Shown: positions 43,979 through 51,884, counted from the first letter of the stretch. The stretch: 64,000 nucleotides of DNA from Nocardiopsis sp. FR4 (GCF_009830945.1 NZ_VWVV01000004.1:124001-188000), one strand, 5' to 3'. The notes: generated from the letters alone by a model not told the origin. A program made the numbers and translations.

Positions 43979-45256
43979 ATGCGATCGCGCCACATCATGT
44001 GCGTCAGTGTCCAGGGACACGGCCACGTCCACCCGTCGCTCGGCCTGGTCCGGGAACTGGTCCGCCGGGGCCACGAGGTCACCTACGTGACCGGCGGGAT
44101 GTTCGCCGAGGACGTGCGGTCGGCCGGGGCCGACCCGGTCCCCTACACGTCCGTCTTCGACGAGGTCCACGTCCCGGACGTCGTGGAGGAGAGCGACGCC
44201 GAGACCCGGATGCACCTGCTCCACCTCCAGGAGAACCTGGCGATCCTCCGCGCGGCGGAGGCCGCGGGCGACGGCTCGCCCCCCGACCTCCTGCTCTACG
44301 ACGTCTTCCCCTTCATCGCGGGCAGGCTGCTCGCGGGGAGGTGGCGGTGTCCCGCGGTGCGGCTGTCGCCGATCTTCGCCGCCAACGAGCACTACTCCGT
44401 CTACGAGGACCTCTGGCGCGGCAACGGCTTCCGCCACCCCGCCGAGGTCGAGGCGTTCGTCCCGGTCATGCGGGAGGTCCTCGCGGAGTCCGGCCGGGGG
44501 GACGTGTCCATCAGGGAGTTCTGGGACGAGATCGAGGACCTGAACGTCGTCTTCATCCCCCGGTCGTTCCAGATAGCCGCCGAGACCTTCGATGACCGGT
44601 TCGTCTTCGTCGGCCCCTCGGAGCCGCCCGTGACCGAGCCGTCCGGCTGGCGCCCGCCGGAGAACGGAGCGCCGGTGCTCCTGGTCTCCCTGGGCAACCA
44701 GTTCAACGAGCACCCGGAGTTCTTCCGCGCGTGCGCCCACGCCCTCGCGGACACCGGGTGGCACGTGGTCCTGGTGATCGGGCAGTTCCTCGACCCGGCG
44801 CTGCTGGGCGACCTCCCGCCCGGCACGGAGGTGCACGCCTGGCTTCCGTTCGAGGAGGTCCTCCCCCACGCGTCCGCCTTCGTGACCCAGGGAACGACGG
44901 GCGCGGCCATGGACTCCCTCCGCTGGGGGTGCCCCCTCCTCGTGGTCCCGCACTTCGCCACGGAGGCCCGCCCCTCGGCTGACCGCGTCGTCGAACTGGG
45001 GCTCGGCCACCGCCTGGAGGCGGACCAGGTGAACGCCCCGGGCATCGCCCGCGCCGTCCTGCGGTTGGCCGGAGACACCGGCGTGGCGGAGCGGGTCGCC
45101 TCCATGCGCGCGGACATCGCCGCCTCGGGAGGTGCGGTACGCGCGGCCGACGCCGTGGAGCGGCACCTGGCCCGGGGCGGGGGCACCCCCCGGAACCGCC
45201 CCCTCGCCCCGGAAACCGCCGGTCGCCCCCCGACCCCCCCTCAATATCAGCGTTGA
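43979..45256 (+). CDS. OleD/MGT-type UDP-sugar glycosyltransferase
   Basis: 425 aa; ATG after GAGGGAAGAC. GT-B fold of family GT1. The N-terminus 'MCVSVQGHGHVHPSLGLV' with its catalytic-base His and the blocks 'LLLYDVFPFIAGRLL', 'RSFQIAAETFDDRFVFVGPS' and 'HAWLPFEEVLPHASAFVTQG' follow oleandomycin glycosyltransferases. In the donor-binding site the usual THAG reads TQGT and the terminal D/E-Q pair reads EA, so the donor may not be the standard one. OleD/OleI and Mgt glucosylate and inactivate macrolides as self-protection; flanked by an exporter and an ArsR repressor, this one may do likewise, or may glycosylate the product. Confidence 0.88.
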   Translation: MRSRHIMCVSVQGHGHVHPSLGLVRELVRRGHEVTYVTGGMFAEDVRSAGADPVPYTSVFDEVHVPDVVEESDAETRMHLLHLQENLAILRAAEAAGDGSPPDLLLYDVFPFIAGRLLAGRWRCPAVRLSPIFAANEHYSVYEDLWRGNGFRHPAEVEAFVPVMREVLAESGRGDVSIREFWDEIEDLNVVFIPRSFQIAAETFDDRFVFVGPSEPPVTEPSGWRPPENGAPVLLVSLGNQFNEHPEFFRACAHALADTGWHVVLVIGQFLDPALLGDLPPGTEVHAWLPFEEVLPHASAFVTQGTTGAAMDSLRWGCPLLVVPHFATEARPSADRVVELGLGHRLEADQVNAPGIARAVLRLAGDTGVAERVASMRADIAASGGAVRAADAVERHLARGGGTPRNRPLAPETAGRPPTPPQYQR

Positions 45257-45280
45257 CTTATATAAGCCCGTTGCTAGACT
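45253..45280 (+). promoter_or_regulatory. Operator-promoter of the arsR-type gene
   Basis: -35 TTGACT (45253-45258), 16-base spacer, -10 TAGACT (45275-45280). The predicted start of transcription falls at about 45287, the GTG start codon itself, so the message may be leaderless. The -35 and spacer are TTGACTTATATAAGCC, the element shared with the exporter promoter; the repressor would shut its own promoter. Confidence 0.7.
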
Positions 45281-45286
45281 GGAGCC

Positions 45287-45697
45287 GTGCATGCTTTCGA
45301 CGTACTCGGCGACCCGGTCCGCCGCCGCATCCTCGACCTGCTGGCCGACGGCGAACTGGCGGCGGGCAAGGTCGGCGCGGTCATCCAGGAGGAGTTCGGG
45401 ATCTCGCAGCCCGCCGTGTCCCAACACCTGCGGGTCCTCAGGGAGAACGGTTTCACGACCGTTCGCGCCGCCGGGGCCCAACGACTCTACGCCGTTGACC
45501 CCTCTCCGCTTAAGGACGTCGACATGTGGCTGGAACGCTACAGGAAGTTCTGGAACCAGCGGCTCGACGCGCTCGGGACCGAACTGACCCGCGGAGCACG
45601 CGAACGCCGCCTGCGGCGTGAGTCCTCCGACCCCGACGCGGCGGTGCCCTCCTCCGAGGACGCCGCGCGGCGGGAGGACCACGGAGGGGAGGAGTAG
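45287..45697 (+). CDS. ArsR family transcriptional repressor
   Basis: 136 aa. A winged helix close to the N-terminus: 'MHAFDVLGDPVRRRILDLL', recognition helix in 'FGISQPAVSQHLRVLRENGF' and wing 'VRAAGAQRLYAVDPSPL'. No CxC metal site, so it is of the metal-independent class that senses drugs or redox state. The hydrophilic C-terminal third (from about residue 95) is charged and probably disordered. The operator sits over its own promoter and recurs at the exporter and CalC-like promoters; this is the best candidate for the regulator of self-resistance. The GTG start is close to the promoter. Confidence 0.9.
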   Translation: MHAFDVLGDPVRRRILDLLADGELAAGKVGAVIQEEFGISQPAVSQHLRVLRENGFTTVRAAGAQRLYAVDPSPLKDVDMWLERYRKFWNQRLDALGTELTRGARERRLRRESSDPDAAVPSSEDAARREDHGGEE

Positions 45698-45714
45698 GGC
45701 CCCGCGGGACCGCC

Positions 45715-45754
45715 GCGGCCGCCTGGCGGGCACCGGTCGCGCCCCGGCGGCCGC
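45715..45754. terminator. Terminator between arsR-type and DUF899 genes
   Basis: 9-bp inverted repeat GCGGCCGCC / GGCGGCCGC around a 22-base loop, in the 57-base gap between convergent genes. Confidence 0.5.
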
Positions 45755-46453
45755 TCAGCCCTCCTCGGTGTAGGAGTTGCTCGCGTACCACTGGCCGCGC
45801 CCGCCCGGCAGGAGGTCCAGGACCTGCCAGACGGGGGAGAGCAGGTCGATACCCCGCTCCGTCAGCGTTCGCGAGAGCTCCGGACGGGCGCTGTAGAAGT
45901 GGCGCACCGCACCGTCCTCCCTCACGAAGACGGACACCCCAGGAGCCTGGGCGCCCTCCCGCGTCTCCGCTCCGAAGTCGCGGTTGAAGGTGGAGTGTCG
46001 GCTGGACAGCAGCCGCAGGCCGTCCCAGCCGCGGAGCGCGCCCCAGCGGCGCAGCTCGGCCGCTCCCGCCTTGGCCACGACCGCGAAGGCCGTGTGCTGT
46101 TCCAGGTGGGCCGCGACACCCCGGAAACCGTCGACCCACATCGAACACATGGGGCACGCCTGCCCGCTCCCCGGCTCGAACATCAGGTGGTAGACGACGA
46201 GCGTGTCGTGGCGGCCGAAGAGGTCGGCCAGAGGGGTGGTGACGATCCCGCCCTCGCGGGACAGGTCGGCCGACCCCTCCTCGAAGACGTACCCGTCCGC
46301 GCTCGCGCCCCGCGGCAGTTCCCGCCGGGCCGCGGCCACGCTCTCGGCGAGGCGGGACAGCTCCCGCTCCCGCTCCAGCAGCGCGCGGCGCGCGGCCACG
46401 TACTCGGGGCCGGCTCCGGACGGCCACAGCACGATGTCGTTGTCCTCATCCAC
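45755..46453 (-). CDS. DUF899 thioredoxin-like protein
   Basis: 232 aa from a GTG after GGAGGG. DUF899 pattern: 'LFGRHDTLVVYHLMFEPGSG', 'ACPMCSMWVDGFRGVAAHLE', 'LRLLSSRHSTFNRDFGAET' and 'GVSVFVREDGAVRHFYSARP'. These proteins have a thioredoxin fold with a CxxC, here CPMC, and often sit with detoxification or thiol genes. A redox role toward thiols or the trisulfide would suit this locus, but this is inference. Confidence 0.8.
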   Translation of the reverse strand: MDEDNDIVLWPSGAGPEYVAARRALLERERELSRLAESVAAARRELPRGASADGYVFEEGSADLSREGGIVTTPLADLFGRHDTLVVYHLMFEPGSGQACPMCSMWVDGFRGVAAHLEQHTAFAVVAKAGAAELRRWGALRGWDGLRLLSSRHSTFNRDFGAETREGAQAPGVSVFVREDGAVRHFYSARPELSRTLTERGIDLLSPVWQVLDLLPGGRGQWYASNSYTEEG

Positions 46454-46637
46454 GAACCCTCCAGAGTCCCTCTGACGCCCGGTCGGCTGGCTTGTCTTTC
46501 CGGTACCGGCAAGGCCTCGCCGCGGCAGGCTGACGACAGTCACGCCGACCCGCAGCCCGGATAGGGGAAGATACCAACTTCCCGGCGTTCCCGGGCCGCT
46601 TTCCGGTCCCGCCGGGGAGGTCCGCCGCATGTTCCCC

Positions 46638-46667
46638 CTGACACCCCAGGCGTCCGCATGCTACGAT
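46638..46667 (+). promoter_or_regulatory. Promoter of the homocysteine S-methyltransferase
   Basis: CTGACA (46638-46643), 18-base spacer, TACGAT (46662-46667), at the edge of a markedly AT-rich island that runs to about 46700. Confidence 0.4.
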
Positions 46668-46739
46668 TTTAGTATATATTTTTAAATTTATGATTCGGTT
46701 CGGGGTGCCGTTCGCCCCCGAGGAAGCGAAGGAGGGGAC

Positions 46740-47669
46740 ATGACCCGTCCTCCACACCCGGGAGCACCGCGTCTCCTCGACGGCGGCCTGGCCACCGAGC
46801 TCGCGCGCTCCGGCGAACCGGTGGCAGAACCCTGGTGGACCAACAAGCCCCTCATGGTGGGGGCCAAGCGCGAGCGGCTCAAGCGGATCCACGGGGACTT
46901 CCTGACCGCCGGGGCGGACGTGCTCACCGCCAACACCTTCCGGTGCAACCTCCGGGCCCTGGACAGGCTGGGCTTCGATCCGAGCGCCGGGATGGCGTGG
47001 ATGGTCCACGCGGCGGTGGGAGCCGCCGAGGCCGCGGCGAGGGATCGTCCGGACGCGGAGGTGGTCGGGTCCATCGGCCCCGTCGAGGACTGCTACCGCC
47101 CCGACGCGGTCCCCTCCGACGACGACCGTCTGCGCGCGGAGCACCGCTGGCTGGCCACCGAGCTCAGGCGCTGCGGGATCCGGACCTTCCTCGTGGAGAC
47201 GATGAACACGGTGAGGGAGGCCCGGATCGCGGTGGAGGAGGTCGTCGCGGTGGGCGGCGTGCCGTGGGTCGGGTTCGTCTGCGGGGACGGCGCCGCGCTG
47301 CTGTCCGGCGAGCCCCTGGCCGCCGCGGCCGAGGCGGTCGGGGAGGCCGGGGCCGAACTGGTCTGCGTCAACTGCACCGATGTCGGACGCACCGAGACCG
47401 CCCTGCGTTCTCTGCGCGCGTCGTTCTCAGGCGCGATCGGCGCCTACCCGAACATCGAGGACCGCCGCCCCGGGACGCCTCCGGGCGAGGGGCCCCTGCC
47501 GACCGCGGTCACACCCGCCGCCTTCGCCGACACCCTGACGCGCTGGCACGGGGAGTTCGGACTCGCGCTCCTCGGGGGCTGCTGCGGAACGTCTCCCGCG
47601 CACACCGCGGCCCTGGGGCGCGCGCTGCGCGGGGAGCCCGCTGCCGCCGCCCGCGGCGCGGCGGGCTGA
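46740..47669 (+). CDS. Homocysteine S-methyltransferase family protein
   Basis: 309 aa; ATG after GAAGGAGGGGA. Zinc-dependent thiol methyltransferase: 'RLLDGGLATELARSG', 'GADVLTANTFRCN', 'LVCVNCTDVG' and 'LALLGGCCGTSPAHTAAL' give the three zinc-binding cysteines. Housekeeping members (MmuM) make methionine from homocysteine and S-methylmethionine or SAM. In this locus with its other sulfur genes it may methylate a thiol of the product (methyl trisulfide or S-methyl sugar) or recycle homocysteine. Confidence 0.88.
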   Translation: MTRPPHPGAPRLLDGGLATELARSGEPVAEPWWTNKPLMVGAKRERLKRIHGDFLTAGADVLTANTFRCNLRALDRLGFDPSAGMAWMVHAAVGAAEAAARDRPDAEVVGSIGPVEDCYRPDAVPSDDDRLRAEHRWLATELRRCGIRTFLVETMNTVREARIAVEEVVAVGGVPWVGFVCGDGAALLSGEPLAAAAEAVGEAGAELVCVNCTDVGRTETALRSLRASFSGAIGAYPNIEDRRPGTPPGEGPLPTAVTPAAFADTLTRWHGEFGLALLGGCCGTSPAHTAALGRALRGEPAAAARGAAG

Positions 47670-47678
47670 GCGGGCCCG

Positions 47679-47705
47679 GCCCCGGGCCCGGGACGGGCCC
47701 GGGGC
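47679..47705. terminator. Bidirectional terminator between convergent genes
   Basis: Perfect 12-bp inverted repeat GCCCCGGGCCCG / CGGGCCCGGGGC with a 3-base loop, filling the space between two stop codons. Confidence 0.7.
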
Positions 47706-48980
47706 TCAGGCGGAGAAGAGCCCCTTGTTCAGCATCGGCTTGGCCGTCTCCTGGAAGTCGATGCCGGGATGCAGGTCCCGGATGGTCCCCTCGATGACCA
47801 GCAGCGAGAGCAGCGGGAAGACGAGCTCCGGGGCGGCGTGCACCCCGTGTCTGCGCTGGAGGTCGAACATCTCGGTGGCGAAGGCGATCAGGCTGAACTC
47901 ACGCGCCGGGAGCCCGTGGCTGCGGTGGACCAGGTCCGCCATGAGCGCCGTGAAGCCCTCCAGGTCGGCGTCCTCCCCCAGCCCGGAGGAGCTCTCCACG
48001 ACGATCTCGGCGCAGCGGGTACCGCGCCCGACCGCCATGTTCATGAAGAACTCCGCGAAGAGCCGGCGCAGGCGGTCCGACAGCTGGACGCTGAACCCGG
48101 CGTCGAGCACGACCACCTCGCCCGCCTCCGTGAAGTACAGGTTGCCCCGGTGCAGGTCGCAGTGGACGAAACCGTCGACGAACAGCATCCGGTAGATGGC
48201 CTCCAGAGCGGACTCGGCGAAGCGCCTGCGCAGTACTGGCGGGCACCGCTCGGCCGTACGGATGTCGAGGTCCGGGACGAACTCCATCACGATGCAGCGC
48301 GGTCGGCACAGCTCCGCGTGCACCCTCGGGGCGCGGACGCGCCGCACGGCGGCGAGGTCGCGCCGCAGCCGCTGGAGCGCCTCCGCTTCCCGGGGGAAGT
48401 CCAGTTGGCCCAGGACGGCCTCGGTGACCTGGCCCACGACCTGGACGACCGGCATCCCGGAGAGGAGGGGCAGCCGGGCGGCAAGCGCCGACCCCCGGCG
48501 CATGAGCCGGAGGTCGCGCTCCATGACGGCGGCGATCCCGGGACGCTGGACCTTGAGCGCGACCGCGCCGCCGGACTCGCTGACCGCGCGGTAGACGCAG
48601 GCGATGCTGCCTCCGGCGACCGGTCGGAAGTCGACGTCGCGGAACAGGACCCGCAGGTCGTCCCCGTAGATGTCGCGCAGGACCCTCTCGCTGCGCGCCT
48701 CGTCCAGTGGGGCGACGTCGTCCTGGAGGCGGGCGAGCTCGTCGCAGAGGGAGGGCGAGAGCACGTCCCGGCGGGTTCCGAGGACCTGGCCCACCTTCAC
48801 GAACGCCGGACCCAGCCTCACCAGCAGCCCGACCATCCGCCGGTTGAACCTCCGGCGGCCGCTCCCGCGGCCCGCGACCGCGGCGGCGGCCGCTCCCTCC
48901 ACCAGCGCCGCCGGGACCGCGACCGCCGCGGTGGCGACCACCCGCACCGCCCGGAGCAGGTCCTCGAATCCGTGTGCCAC
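47706..48980 (-). CDS. ABC1/UbiB-type atypical kinase
   Basis: 424 aa. Protein-kinase-like fold of the UbiB/ADCK family: 'LGPAFVKVGQVLGTRRDVLS' (KxGQ extension), 'PVAGGSIACVYRAVSESGGA' (Ala-rich loop, here AGGS), 'VALKVQRPGI', 'VHCDLHRGNLYF' and 'VVVLDAGFSVQLSD' (DxG loop, DAG). No C-terminal membrane helices were evident. Family members act as ATPases in quinone or isoprenoid metabolism. It ends an operon with the PRMT-like and propeller genes, which is an unusual setting; its job here is unknown. Confidence 0.88.
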   Translation of the reverse strand: MAHGFEDLLRAVRVVATAAVAVPAALVEGAAAAAVAGRGSGRRRFNRRMVGLLVRLGPAFVKVGQVLGTRRDVLSPSLCDELARLQDDVAPLDEARSERVLRDIYGDDLRVLFRDVDFRPVAGGSIACVYRAVSESGGAVALKVQRPGIAAVMERDLRLMRRGSALAARLPLLSGMPVVQVVGQVTEAVLGQLDFPREAEALQRLRRDLAAVRRVRAPRVHAELCRPRCIVMEFVPDLDIRTAERCPPVLRRRFAESALEAIYRMLFVDGFVHCDLHRGNLYFTEAGEVVVLDAGFSVQLSDRLRRLFAEFFMNMAVGRGTRCAEIVVESSSGLGEDADLEGFTALMADLVHRSHGLPAREFSLIAFATEMFDLQRRHGVHAAPELVFPLLSLLVIEGTIRDLHPGIDFQETAKPMLNKGLFSA

Positions 48981-48989
48981 AGGTTCCCC

Positions 48990-49649
48990 TCAGCGTCCGG
49001 CGCCGCGGCCCGCCGAGCGCCGGAAGCCCGGCAGTTCGACCGCACGCAGCTGCAGTGTGTCGTAATCGCAGTACCAGTGGAGCCTCCCGTCCCAGGTGAG
49101 GGCGCTCGGGCGCCCCCACACGGAGACGGTGACGCGTTCGTGGTGGCCGCCTGCGTCCAGCAGGGTCAGACGCCCGCGGCGCTGGTCGGCGTAGGTGACG
49201 TAGCCGTCGGAGACCGTCACACCGGTGGGGCGTCCGCCCACCGGCACACTCTCCACCAGCGAGAGGTCGTCGAGCGAGCGGAAGTCGAGGACGCCGAGGT
49301 CCCCGTAGCTCATCCAGAGGCCGTCGCGGCCGGCCTCGATACCGGACACGGAGTGGCCCGGGCGGGGGTTGGGCGCCTCGTCCAGGGTGGCCCCGGTTCC
49401 CGGGTCCAGCAGGCGCAGCCGGTCCTCCTCCCCCACGATCTGGAGCAGTGCTCCCCGGACCGTGGTGAGGTCGGTGCTGATGTCGTCGCAGGAGATCTGG
49501 TGGATGACCTGCCCGGTGTGCGGGTCCACCGCGCTGATGCGCCGGGTGAAGCCCTCGGAGAACCACAGGAACTGGCCGAACCAGGTCAGACCGCACGGGG
49601 TCAGCGCGTTGACCGGCAGATCCCGGACGATACCGGCCAGGATGGTCAT
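48990..49649 (-). CDS. Small beta-propeller protein 1 (Vgb/SMP-30-like)
   Basis: 219 aa; ATG after AAGGAGAGGAC, overlapping the stop of the PRMT-like gene (ATGA). Repeats of about 40 residues with 'LTWFGQFLWFSEG', 'GRDGLWMSYGDLGVLD', 'VSDGYVTYADQRR' and 'LTWDGRLHWYCDYDTLQLRA' make a beta propeller of the NHL/streptogramin-lyase type. No signal peptide, so cytoplasmic. A paralogue of exactly the same length lies at 53274. A ligand-binding or scaffold role is possible; the lyase active-site residues cannot be checked by eye. Confidence 0.7.
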   Translation of the reverse strand: MTILAGIVRDLPVNALTPCGLTWFGQFLWFSEGFTRRISAVDPHTGQVIHQISCDDISTDLTTVRGALLQIVGEEDRLRLLDPGTGATLDEAPNPRPGHSVSGIEAGRDGLWMSYGDLGVLDFRSLDDLSLVESVPVGGRPTGVTVSDGYVTYADQRRGRLTLLDAGGHHERVTVSVWGRPSALTWDGRLHWYCDYDTLQLRAVELPGFRRSAGRGAGR

Positions 49650-50539
49650 GTCCTCTCCTTCCGGCGGACGATTCCGCAGTCCAGCCGCCACTCGGCGACG
49701 TCACGTACCGACTCCGGCCGGTGCAGCCTCACGCCGAGCACGTCCCCCGGGGCCACGGCGGTGTGGCGCAGGGGCCAAATCCACACGGCCCAGTTGCAGC
49801 CGGGGTAGGACGGGAAGTTCGACAGGCTCACACCGGGTGTGAACGCCGCGGTGAACGATCCCATGACGGCGTGCAGCGTGCCGGGGCGGGTGATCGGCAG
49901 CTCGTGCACCTCGCCGGAGGCGGACGGGGCCTTGGCCCCCAGGTCGGCCGTGACCGCGGGCACGCTGCGGCTCAGCGGCAGCGGGTCGCGCTGGAAGAAG
50001 TGCAGTTGCGGCCCCGGAGCCGCGTGCTCCTGGACCGCCCTCAGGTCGTAACCGAGGAAGTCCTCCGACCAGACGCCCCAGCCCTCCCCGTCGAACTGGA
50101 TCGCCGTGAGGTCGGTGGTGAGCCTCCCCGGGACGACGCGCCCTCCCTCCGCGAGGTTGTCCGCCGCGAACTCGGCGAACGTCTCGGGCATCTCCTCCTC
50201 AGGGCCCAGGTTGCCCATCAGCTCGCCCACCACCACGTCCGCCGGGACCGGCAGCCGTACCTTGCGGGCGTCGCCCCGGACGACGGTGAGCCGGTCCGCG
50301 AGTCCGTTGCTCTCGGCGATGCGCGCGGCCATGGCCGCGGTGTCCGGGTCGCCCTCCACCGCGAACACGTGCCCCGCCCCGTGTCGCAGGGCCAGGAAGC
50401 TCAGGGCGAGCATGCCCGCGCCGAGGTCGGCGACCACGTCCCCGGGGTTGATCGACTCCCGCAGGGCCAGGTCGTAGGCGCGCAACCGCTCCCCGTCGGA
50501 GAGCATCACCTGGTGCATCAGCAGTGTCCGGCCGTCCAC
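49646..50539 (-). CDS. PRMT-like class I methyltransferase
   Basis: 297 aa from a GTG with AGGAGG four bases ahead. N-terminal SAM fold: 'MLSDGERLRAYDLALRESI', 'DVVADLGAGMLALSFLALRH', 'HVFAVEGDPDTAAMAARIAE' and a post-II 'VVVGELMGNLGPEEEMPETF' resembling the double-E loop of protein arginine methyltransferases. The C-terminal beta barrel ('GRVVPGRLTTDLTAIQFDGE', 'WAVWIWPLRHTAVAPGDVLG') fits the PRMT architecture. PRMT-like proteins are uncommon in bacterial clusters; the acceptor could be a guanidine, an amine or a peptide. Coupled to propeller 1. Confidence 0.8.
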   Translation of the reverse strand: MDGRTLLMHQVMLSDGERLRAYDLALRESINPGDVVADLGAGMLALSFLALRHGAGHVFAVEGDPDTAAMAARIAESNGLADRLTVVRGDARKVRLPVPADVVVGELMGNLGPEEEMPETFAEFAADNLAEGGRVVPGRLTTDLTAIQFDGEGWGVWSEDFLGYDLRAVQEHAAPGPQLHFFQRDPLPLSRSVPAVTADLGAKAPSASGEVHELPITRPGTLHAVMGSFTAAFTPGVSLSNFPSYPGCNWAVWIWPLRHTAVAPGDVLGVRLHRPESVRDVAEWRLDCGIVRRKERT

Positions 50540-50557
50540 CGGGCCTCCTGTCGACGG

Positions 50558-50589
50558 GCCCCTTCCGGCCCCGTGGGGCCGGAAGGGGC
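50558..50589 (-). terminator. Strong terminator after the 398-aa protein
   Basis: 15-bp perfect stem GCCCCTTCCGGCCCC / GGGGCCGGAAGGGGC with only 2 bases between the arms. It isolates the gene at 50604-51800 from the downstream PRMT operon. Confidence 0.75.
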
Positions 50590-50603
50590 GGGCTGCCACG
50601 GGA

Positions 50604-51800
50604 TCAGATGTTGACGGCGGCGTGCTCGCCGACGACAGCCTCACGCATGACGAGCCGGAGCCCGCTCAGGCGGGCCTTGGCCTCGTCCTCCGTGGTGAGG
50701 AGCGCGGCGTCGGAGCCGACCATGGTCAGCTCCGTGCCCTCCGGGTCGAGGTCGGAGAGCTTTCCGGAGACGTGCACCGGGTTCGCGGCGTACAGGACGC
50801 CGCGAGGGGTGACGAGCTCGAACTCGGCGTCGATGTGCAGGTCGCCGGGGTAGCGGACACCGCTGAGGCTGCTCTCGGTACCGTCACCCAGGCTGCCCCC
50901 GGAGGGACGGGGCCAGCTGGCCCGCAGCATGACCCTGCCGCCGAGCTCCTCGCAGTGGCCGACCAGGGCCGTCCTGGCCAGCTGGGCGAGGACTCCGGTG
51001 CCCTCGTCGTGCTTCTCCGGGCCGAAGAGGAGGATCTCGGCTCCCGCGGCCAGCTTGTGGTCGCCGGCGAGCTCCACCCGGACCGTCCGGCCGTCGACCT
51101 CCAGCTCCAGCTGGCCCTCCATCGAGACCTGCATGATCATCGAGGGGTCGACCAGCATGGACATGCAGGCGGCGGGGCTGTCGGCGAAGAAGACCGTCGG
51201 AGTCGTGCCGATCGGCTGGTTGTCGTCGGTCGAGGGGTACCAGGCCTCGGGCAGCGTGGTGCCCCGCACCACGCCCGGGGACTGGACGAGCTCCATCTGC
51301 TGGTCGCCGCGCGGGTAGCCCAGGTAGGGCCGGCCCAGCGGCTTCTGGAAGGGCGGCACCGAGTCGACGACACCGTAGATGTCGATGACGTTGCGGTGCA
51401 CCAGCCGCATGGTGCTGGTCTCCAGGATGCCGAAGCGGCGGATGTGGAACTCGGCGGGGAAGTTGGTGCCCGGTGCGATCTGCCGCACGTGCCCGGTGTT
51501 CGGCAGCATCGGGTTCGAGAGGATCTGGATCCTGTCGTTCAGCTCGTAGCTGAATCCCTTGATGCCCACCTCGGGCGCGCTGATCAGCTCGGTGTCGAAC
51601 TCCGCGTGCCCCTTGGCGTCCACGCGGTGCTCGAAGCCCGGCATGGGCCACTTGTTCATCTGGACGAAGCCGGAGAGGTTGATGGTCTCCCGCTTGCCGC
51701 CGTAGTAGTCATCGCCGTAGACGATGGTCGCGGCGGCCAGGATGTGCGGTCGGATCGGCTTCGGGGCCAGATCCAGGGATTCGTAGTTTTCCATGGCCAT
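50604..51800 (-). CDS. Unrecognised 398-aa protein with its own promoter and terminator
   Basis: 398 aa. The ATG follows AGGAGGT, a perfect anti-16S match; an ATG two codons later is the alternative. No signal peptide, membrane helix or known motif. The sequence is beta-rich and has long conserved-looking stretches ('INLSGFVQMNKWPMPGFEHR', 'NPMLPNTGHVRQIAPGTNFP', 'PFQKPLGRPYLGYPRGDQQ'). Cysteines are few. It is monocistronic, with a consensus-like promoter (51856-51884) and a strong terminator, so it is probably abundant. A structural, binding or sequestration role would fit better than that of a rare enzyme, but no function can be assigned. Confidence 0.75.
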   Translation of the reverse strand: MAMENYESLDLAPKPIRPHILAAATIVYGDDYYGGKRETINLSGFVQMNKWPMPGFEHRVDAKGHAEFDTELISAPEVGIKGFSYELNDRIQILSNPMLPNTGHVRQIAPGTNFPAEFHIRRFGILETSTMRLVHRNVIDIYGVVDSVPPFQKPLGRPYLGYPRGDQQMELVQSPGVVRGTTLPEAWYPSTDDNQPIGTTPTVFFADSPAACMSMLVDPSMIMQVSMEGQLELEVDGRTVRVELAGDHKLAAGAEILLFGPEKHDEGTGVLAQLARTALVGHCEELGGRVMLRASWPRPSGGSLGDGTESSLSGVRYPGDLHIDAEFELVTPRGVLYAANPVHVSGKLSDLDPEGTELTMVGSDAALLTTEDEAKARLSGLRLVMREAVVGEHAAVNI

Positions 51801-51855
51801 TGAGGACCTCCTACTCGATGCGCCGCCGATCGGCAGCGGAGTGCATCGGCTTCAG

Positions 51856-51884
51856 AAACTATATTTTTTTCAAGTAATGGTCAA
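51856..51884 (-). promoter_or_regulatory. Promoter of the 398-aa protein
   Basis: Minus-strand TTGACC (51879-51884), 17-base spacer, TAGTTT (51856-51861), with a run of eight A's in the region (ACTTGAAAAAAATATAG). The best -35 in this part of the window. Confidence 0.55.
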
